64,000 nucleotides of DNA from Trichomonas vaginalis G3. Its lineage: Eukaryota > Parabasalia > Trichomonadida > Trichomonadidae. Shown here piece by piece: positions 58,848 through 64,000 of the stretch; the stretch's first letter is position 1; the number at the start of each line of letters is the position of its first letter. The stretch is taken from NCBI RefSeq assembly GCF_026262505.1, contig NC_067203.1, forward strand, positions 496,001 to 560,000. Direction: 5' to 3'. The translations under genes and the position numbers were made by a program. The notes under the pieces were generated by a model, which saw only the letters and a program-made list of their open reading frames with translations, was not told the origin of the DNA and ran no database searches.

Positions 58848-59696
58848 TTATATTTTTACCGTTCGATAGTAGTTGTATATGAAACTAAGTTCTAAGTAAA
58901 ACGCATGGTATAATGGAATTATTCTTTTTCTTCCATCTGTAGTAAACCATACTTGAAAGTCTGAAATACTTCCACTCGGCGGTTCATATAACTTTGTAGG
59001 TTTTTCGTAAAAGTCATTTGCCAAGCATAAGAAAGAGTTTTGGGCGCCAGAAAATGAAGCATGAACTATAATAGCATCTTGGTCGAAAACATTTTCATAT
59101 GTTCCATTAGGTTTTTCGACTTCATAAAAGTTCGGGTGTACTGGATATTCTGCAGGCTGATTTAACATCCTCAAAAATCTATACCATGCCAAGTTGTTAT
59201 ATTTTGTAGAAATATAAACGTCTTCTCCAAGGTCTTCTATTCTATTGATTTTAACAGTTGCATTTTTCCTGTCATATATAATATCGAGATGGTATTCTCC
59301 TTCGTCAATGTTAAACTGGTTTGCATATTCAATATAGATATCGTTTATTTTTTCTTGAAAAGCTTGAAGAGTTGTTTCTAAGTTTACAAGCAAATTCACT
59401 TGTAAAAGTTTTCCCTGTTCAAATTTCTCATACGTACGTTTTTCTTTGTTATAGTATCGAACTTCAAAACCGACCGTAAATGGGAAACCATGTATGGCTT
59501 CTGAAATGAACTTCATTCTACGAAAGCCAATAGCTTTTGTGACGGATGGGTCTCTTAGCCATCTCAATGGGTAGTCAAAACGATAGCCTTCATGCTTTAC
59601 GGTCTCTGTCTCAAACTTTTGACCGACATTCGTAAAAAGTTCATCTAATGGTTTAGTTGTAGCAACTCTTGAATTTTCTTTTTTTATTGGAAGCAT
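58848..59696 (-). CDS. Unknown 282-aa protein, structural-looking
   Basis: Whole. N-terminal half: MLPIKKENSRVATTKPLDELFTNVG, then FDYPLRWLRDPSVTKAIGFRRM and FTVGFEVRYYNKEKRTYEKFEQGKL, and a helix (NLETTLQAFQEKINDIYIEYANQF). C-terminal half: AIIVHASFSGAQNSFLCLANDF, LYEPPSGSISDFQVWFTTDG, FYLELSFIYNYY, a strand-rich layout that recalls a jelly-roll or fibre-anchoring protein. It is divergent from the fibre gene with an 18-bp spacer, so the two may be co-expressed and interact. No family recognised. Confidence 0.62.
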   Translation of the reverse strand: MLPIKKENSRVATTKPLDELFTNVGQKFETETVKHEGYRFDYPLRWLRDPSVTKAIGFRRMKFISEAIHGFPFTVGFEVRYYNKEKRTYEKFEQGKLLQVNLLVNLETTLQAFQEKINDIYIEYANQFNIDEGEYHLDIIYDRKNATVKINRIEDLGEDVYISTKYNNLAWYRFLRMLNQPAEYPVHPNFYEVEKPNGTYENVFDQDAIIVHASFSGAQNSFLCLANDFYEKPTKLYEPPSGSISDFQVWFTTDGRKRIIPLYHAFYLELSFIYNYYRTVKI

Positions 59697-59714
59697 ATTT
59701 TATCTATAATAAAA
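59697..59714. promoter_or_regulatory. 18-bp bidirectional promoter-like spacer (copy C)
   Basis: ATTTTATCTATAATAAAA between the divergent ATGs of the 282-aa gene and the fibre gene. Same length as in copy B, with several base changes but the same T-run, TCTA, A-run layout. Confidence 0.62.
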
Positions 59715-61518
59715 ATGTCAAATGAAACAGCGTCTATGAGAGAAATACAACACAACCGACAACTCATTATGCAAGCTCTAAATAAGAACACAACAAACTT
59801 TTCAAACTATTCTAAGATATCTGAGTCATTGAAGGGGGGTGACTTAAAACTGACAATAAACCCTATAACAGATGAGTTTCTATTTCAAGACAATAAGAAC
59901 AATATTGTCTGTATAAATCCAACAAAAGGAACTTTAAACGAGAAACCTATAAATGAACTTCTTTTGAAAGCAGATGTTGACAACAAAGCTGACAAAGAAT
60001 ATGTAGACGATGCAATAGCAAAAGAAGAAGAAAGAGCTAACAATGCTTATGCAACAAAAGAACATACTCATCCTGAACTAGCAGACAAAACATATGTTGA
60101 CAATAAAATGTCAAGTGAAGTGACAAGAGCTGAAAAAGAATATTCTAAAAAGACTTATATACATTATATTAACCAAATACCAAGTCTTAAGGAAACATTA
60201 GAGACAAAAGCAGATAAGACTCATACACATTCTATATCTGATATTACAAACTTACAAGAAACCTTAAACAGTAAAAGTGCCGTTGGACATACACATACCA
60301 TTGCAAATATTACAAACTTACAAGAAACCTTAAACAGGAAAAGTGACGTTGGACATACACATACCATTGCAAATATTACAAACTTACAAGAAACCTTAAA
60401 CAGTAAAAGTGACGTTGGACATACACATTCTATATCTGAAATAACAGACTTAAACGTTAGCCTTGAAAAGAAAGCAGATAAAACATATGTCAATGAAATA
60501 TACCAAAGTTTGATAGGAACAACAAAAAATATTGAAACTATTGTTGGTGACTTTTCTGTCAATGAAGAAAATAAATATTTTAGATGGCAGTTTGTACAGT
60601 CCTTAAAAAATGGTACACGGTGTAAACTCATTCCGAAAAACAACAATGAAATGTATGTAAGCTATAAAAAGAATGATGGTATACAAGTTAAAGTTCCATT
60701 AGACAACAACTGCTACTTAAACTTATATGGAGACGAACAAAAGAAATATTTAAGAGTTTATGAAATGGCAGATATGACATTGCCTGACCCAGCTCCAGCA
60801 CCATATTATTATGACTATGGAGATGACGACAGAACACCACATGTAGATGAACAAAAGCTAACATTATATTTAGATTATTATAGATATAAAAGATATAATG
60901 CAATAGAAAAAACGAGAATAGTATATTATTATACAGATGACAGAAATAAATATTATAGTCAAGATTTTACCTACCCTGAAAACATAAGATTATATTATAA
61001 AAAATATTCTGACACAAACCAGAAGAAACCTGAAATAGTTGCACTATATTTTAAGTTCAAAAGAGACAATCCTATAATATCTCATATGTTTGATTTAATG
61101 AACCCAGTAGGTTCTATTTATACATCTATGGAAGCAAGAGGTCCTCAAGTAATGTTTGGTGTTGGTGCATGGGAACAAATAGTCGACAGGTTTTTGTATT
61201 GTGCAAACTCTTCAAAGGAAACAGGTGGAAGTAAAACGATTTCAGGTGAAAATTTACCTGCACACAGTCACTACATAGATTTAAGTACATCTCAAGCAGG
61301 TTGGCATAAGCATAGATATTGGGATTGGTCAGGAATGACAAAAGGTAAAGGATATGATGTTAAAGACGGTTAAGTTTGCTATAAATTGTTACTGGAGTGA
61401 CACTCAGGGAGAAGGAAACCATACACATTTCGTTTCAGGATATACGCAAACAACGGGACAAAGTAAAGAATACATGCCACCTTACATGACAGTTTACGCA
61501 TGGTATAGAATTGCTTAG
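59715..61518 (+). pseudogene. Phage-like tail-fibre/collar protein (copy C)
   Basis: About 600 codons, nearly all open. In order: helical N-terminus (MSNETASMREIQHNRQLIMQALNKN), coiled-coil segments with repeated KADKTYVD words (about 85-165), 22-residue repeats GHTHTIANITNLQETLNSKSDV (about 170-240, three to four units), a Tyr/Asp-rich domain (about 255-450), and a collar-like C-terminus (NPVGSIYTSMEARGP, FGVGAWEQIVDRFLYC, SKTISGENLPAHSHYIDLS, GWHKHRYWDWSG). The GSIYTS...W...LPAHSH layout is typical of phage tail collar/short fibre proteins. It would serve host-cell recognition. Broken. The stop overlaps that of the convergent integrase gene. Confidence 0.72.
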
Positions 61519-62474
61519 TCGTCATTTTCAACTTCTTTAGCATATTCGTCAGGAGTTGTCTTATATTTGTTAGGAACTGTCTTTGAAAGTATACCACCTT
61601 GAACTTTGACAAGTTTGAAACGAGGTCTGACAATAGTAGTTTTATCTTCTGCTTGCAGTGTGTACATTTTGCCATGTTTGCCTAAAACTTCATAATATTC
61701 TCTTGTATACTTTCTTCTATTTTTACGAACACGAATGTGAGTACCTGTCGGGTTCCCATTGTTGTCATAGTCAATAGTATTTTCATATGGGTCGCGTTTA
61801 GGTATTTCTATTTTTACTTTGTCACCTTTCTGAAGTTTGAAGCCCGGCATTCTTTCTTGTTTGTCTCTTTTGACTAAATTATTAAATATATAGTCTTTCT
61901 CTAAGTCAGGGTTGTTTTTCATTTCTTCGGGGGAGTGGTTTCCCAAACCTTTTTGTTTACGGTTATTGTAAATATTTAAAACTTGTCTCATCTTTGCCAT
62001 GGAGAAGTGTCTATACTTGTCGTCATATGACATTTCATTTGCTTCACCACCTTGTGGTTGGTTTAAGTCTCTTAACATTTTTATACAACCGTCAATGACA
62101 CCAAGAGCAGAATGGTTTTGGTCGACAATGAAATATTGGTTTACATTTTTTGAACGCAGATAGTTTTTTACATCATCTGATTTGAAAGAACTTTCACAGT
62201 CAGATGTCAGTTTTGTTGGATGGTATTTGTCAACGAATATTGTCAAAGCAGTTTTCACATCTAAAATATTTTTGGACCATAATGGTATGGCTTCACAGTA
62301 TCTTGTGTTTTGACCAACAAATATTAACCAGTATGGAGGTCCATCTGTTCTAACTCTCGGAATGTTTTCCAAGATATCCATAAACCAAGCATTTGGTGTT
62401 GAACTAAAGATTTTTATCATGAGTGCTTTCTTTGTCGCTTTAGAAACATAGGGGTCCTTGTTTGGATTCGTCAT
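61515..62474 (-). CDS. Retroviral-type (rve) integrase, 319 aa
   Basis: Whole. Polinton integrase, which inserts the element and makes the 6-bp target duplication. Core strands: NAWFMDILENIPRV (first Asp), RYCEAIPLWSKNILDVKTALTIFVDKYHP, KLTSDCESSFKSDDV (second Asp), then YFIVDQNHSALGVIDGCIKMLRDL in the region that carries the third acidic residue. The C-terminal part has a beta domain (FKLQKGDKVKIEIPKRD) and a basic KNRRKYTREYYEVLGKHGKMYTLQ. No N-terminal zinc finger is seen. Divergent from the amphipathic gene with a 16-bp spacer, convergent with the fibre gene. Confidence 0.85.
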   Translation of the reverse strand: MTNPNKDPYVSKATKKALMIKIFSSTPNAWFMDILENIPRVRTDGPPYWLIFVGQNTRYCEAIPLWSKNILDVKTALTIFVDKYHPTKLTSDCESSFKSDDVKNYLRSKNVNQYFIVDQNHSALGVIDGCIKMLRDLNQPQGGEANEMSYDDKYRHFSMAKMRQVLNIYNNRKQKGLGNHSPEEMKNNPDLEKDYIFNNLVKRDKQERMPGFKLQKGDKVKIEIPKRDPYENTIDYDNNGNPTGTHIRVRKNRRKYTREYYEVLGKHGKMYTLQAEDKTTIVRPRFKLVKVQGGILSKTVPNKYKTTPDEYAKEVENDD

Positions 62475-62490
62475 TTTTACCCTATAAGAA
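62475..62490. promoter_or_regulatory. 16-bp bidirectional promoter-like spacer (copy C)
   Basis: TTTTACCCTATAAGAA between the integrase and amphipathic gene start codons. Same T-run, YCTA, A-run layout as the other spacers. Confidence 0.62.
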
Positions 62491-62893
62491 ATGGGTTTAT
62501 TTGGCGCATTAGCAGGAGTTGCATCCAGATTTTTGCCCGCAGTGGGAACACTAGCCAGAGGTGCATTTGGAATTGGAAGGAAGATTTTGAGTACATTAGG
62601 TATACTGAAAGAGAAAGCACAATCTATTATACAAACTGTACAGAAAGGTTGGGATGTAGCACGAGATGCAACAAATCTTATTCCAAATCCTGAAACAAGA
62701 GGAAAAGTTCAAGGATGGATGGACAATGTAGGAAGACAAGCAGGAAACTATATAACAAAGCAAATGACTACTATAACCAAGCAGGACACTATATGGACCA
62801 AGGTGAAAGATTCTTTAACAGAGGATATAACCATGCACAACAGTGGGTAAACAATAACCAACCGCAACCACCTCAAACGTTGGGGAGATATAA
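62491..62893 (+). pseudogene. Amphipathic Gly-rich protein (copy C)
   Basis: The only copy here that shows the N-terminus clearly: MGLFGALAGVASRFLPAVGTLARGAFGIGRKILSTLG, a Gly/Ala/Leu-rich amphipathic segment with Arg/Lys every few residues, then helical KAQSIIQTVQKGWDVARDATNL and the Tyr/Asn/Gln tail. The pattern recalls membrane-lytic minor capsid proteins such as adenovirus pVI, but no homology is claimed. Broken. Confidence 0.62.
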
Positions 62894-62911
62894 TTTTTTT
62901 ACTGAGATGAA

Positions 62912-63065
62912 ATGAACAATGCAGCATTGAGACAAATGGGTTCAAAAGATGGATTTGTCGGCTTCCAGCAGTTACACACGTGTTTGTAAAGTTCTTCCTA
63001 TACCTCAGGAAGTTTTAGACCGACTTAAAAAACCTAAACAACCAGTTGAAAACAAACCAAACTAA
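62912..63065 (+). pseudogene. Small basic Pro-rich protein (copy C)
   Basis: Counterpart of 375-554, preceded by the same TTTACTGAGATGAAATG leader. Broken in this copy. Confidence 0.5.
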
Positions 63066-63084
63066 ATTTTTTTACTGAGATGAA

Positions 63085-63669
63085 ATGACCGAAGAAGTTG
63101 AAACGGTAGATTTGACACCACAAACAAAAAGTTCAGAACCATTGTCAAAACCTGTCAAAGAACTTACAGATGAAGAGAAAAATTCAATAATAGAAAGTGC
63201 CAGGTCTGGAAATACAAACTCTAACTAAAAGTCACTTTTCATAATAAATGGAAACGGCTTAGTATCTCAAAAAAGAAACAGACTCTCACAAATAAAATAT
63301 TGAAGTCTGAAGGAGCTTTCGAGACAACAGATGGAAAAGTTTACTTCACTGACCAACAGTTCATTATAGAACATCTCATTGACTTAGAGTCGAAATATTC
63401 TAAACTTTACAACAAACACAAAAAGTTGAAAGGAAAACAAAAACAAATGGCATATGATATTTATGAAGATGTTGACGACACAACTGTTTCTGCAAGTGAA
63501 GTAAAGTCAAGGAACCGAAAAGTGACGAAAAACCGATAGAAGAAGAAAAACCAAAAACTGAAGATAACAAAAACCAAAGTTTAGTTTCCAAACTAAACCA
63601 AGTCAACCTTCATTAGCTGGTATGGGTTGGCGTCAAAGACTTATGGCAGCAGGCGGTTATGTAAAGTAA
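63085..63669 (+). pseudogene. Acidic Lys/Glu-rich protein (copy C)
   Basis: Counterpart of 46262-46846; the ATG again follows the shared leader. Broken. The end GMGWRQRLMAAGGYVK is conserved. Confidence 0.62.
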
Positions 63670-63701
63670 AGAAAAAAAATATTTTTTTTATTTTTATAAA
63701 A

Positions 63702-64000
63702 ATGCCCCCATATAGAATGGATAGAAAGTCTGCTAGAATAAAAGCAGAGTTACAAAGATATGGTTGGAGAGTTTCGAAGAATTTTAAATATAGGAAGGGA
63801 AGACCCATAAAAGTCTATGACAAATTGTCTGGTCTTCGCTACGAAATGGATTTGGAAACAGCACGTGCCAATTATCCAAACAGACTAGAGAGGTTAGAAG
63901 AAGAACGTCTTATGGACATGCCTTTCGATGTTAGTGAACCTCAAGTTGAAGGACACGACGGCTTTGCCAGATTCTACTGGAACATGACGAACAATTGCAT
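63702..64000 (+). pseudogene. DNA polymerase B, start (copy C)
   Basis: The basic N-terminal part MPPYRMDRKSARIKAELQRYGWRV of the polymerase gene runs off the window. A T-run followed by ATAAAAATG precedes it, as in copy B. Same gene as 44080-46232. Confidence 0.7.

Larger units (their letters stand above)
57073..64000 (+). mobile_element. Polinton/Maverick copy C, right part outside window
   Basis: First 6.9 kb of a third copy, same orientation as A. It carries terminal repeat, methyltransferase, small membrane protein, 120-aa and 80-aa genes, 282-aa gene, fibre, integrase, amphipathic protein, acidic gene and the start of polymerase B. Most genes look whole; about half a dozen breaks are visible. 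The left end lacks the A-run seen at other ends. Gene order equals the mirror of copy B's right part without the transposon insert. Young, like B. Confidence 0.92.

Overview
The window looks like nuclear DNA of a trichomonad, most likely Trichomonas vaginalis. It is AT-rich and intronless, its gene spacing is very tight, and nearly all of it belongs to Maverick/Polinton elements, which are known to be extremely abundant in that genome. The few host genes (a COMMD protein, a cyclin, a PH-like protein and an ankyrin fragment) are eukaryotic. The species call is inference from gene style, not from a search.

Three Polinton copies of one subfamily lie almost back to back. Copy A (1-23581) is partial at the left window edge, strongly decayed, and contains an assembly gap and a 2.9 kb foreign insert. 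Copy B (27298-56062) is complete end to end in the opposite orientation. It has short inverted terminal repeats, a likely 6-bp target duplication (TTGTGG), mostly open genes, and a 3 kb rve-type DNA transposon inside its fibre gene. Copy C (57073-64000) has the same orientation as A and runs off the right edge. Two islands of non-element DNA separate them: 23582-27291 with the host genes, and 56069-57072 with no recognisable gene. A and B form a giant inverted repeat around the first island.

The shared gene order, from the methyltransferase end, is: Dam-like adenine methyltransferase, small membrane protein, 120-aa protein, 80-aa amphipathic protein, 282-aa protein, phage-like fibre, retroviral-type integrase, second amphipathic protein, small basic proteins, acidic protein, protein-primed type DNA polymerase B, small genes, HNH-type nuclease, coiled-coil protein, Pro/Gln-rich protein, KilA-N/T5orf172 protein, A32-like packaging ATPase, a possible SSB, SF3 helicase, minor capsid protein, double-jelly-roll major capsid protein, a 1103-aa coiled-coil protein, and a hypervariable terminal gene. 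This is a full replication, integration, packaging and capsid set.

The most interesting unexplained structures are non-coding. (1) Arrays of short hairpin units surround an exact AATTTTCGAAAATT palindrome, twice per element and between divergent genes; they look origin-like. (2) Divergent gene pairs have only 16-18 bp between their start codons, filled by a near-palindromic promoter-like word. (3) Five CAACGG sites cluster in the 434-bp gap before the terminal gene. (4) Hairpins at the element ends keep their pairing although their bases differ. (5) Two unrelated inserts are both flanked by direct duplications of several hundred bases.
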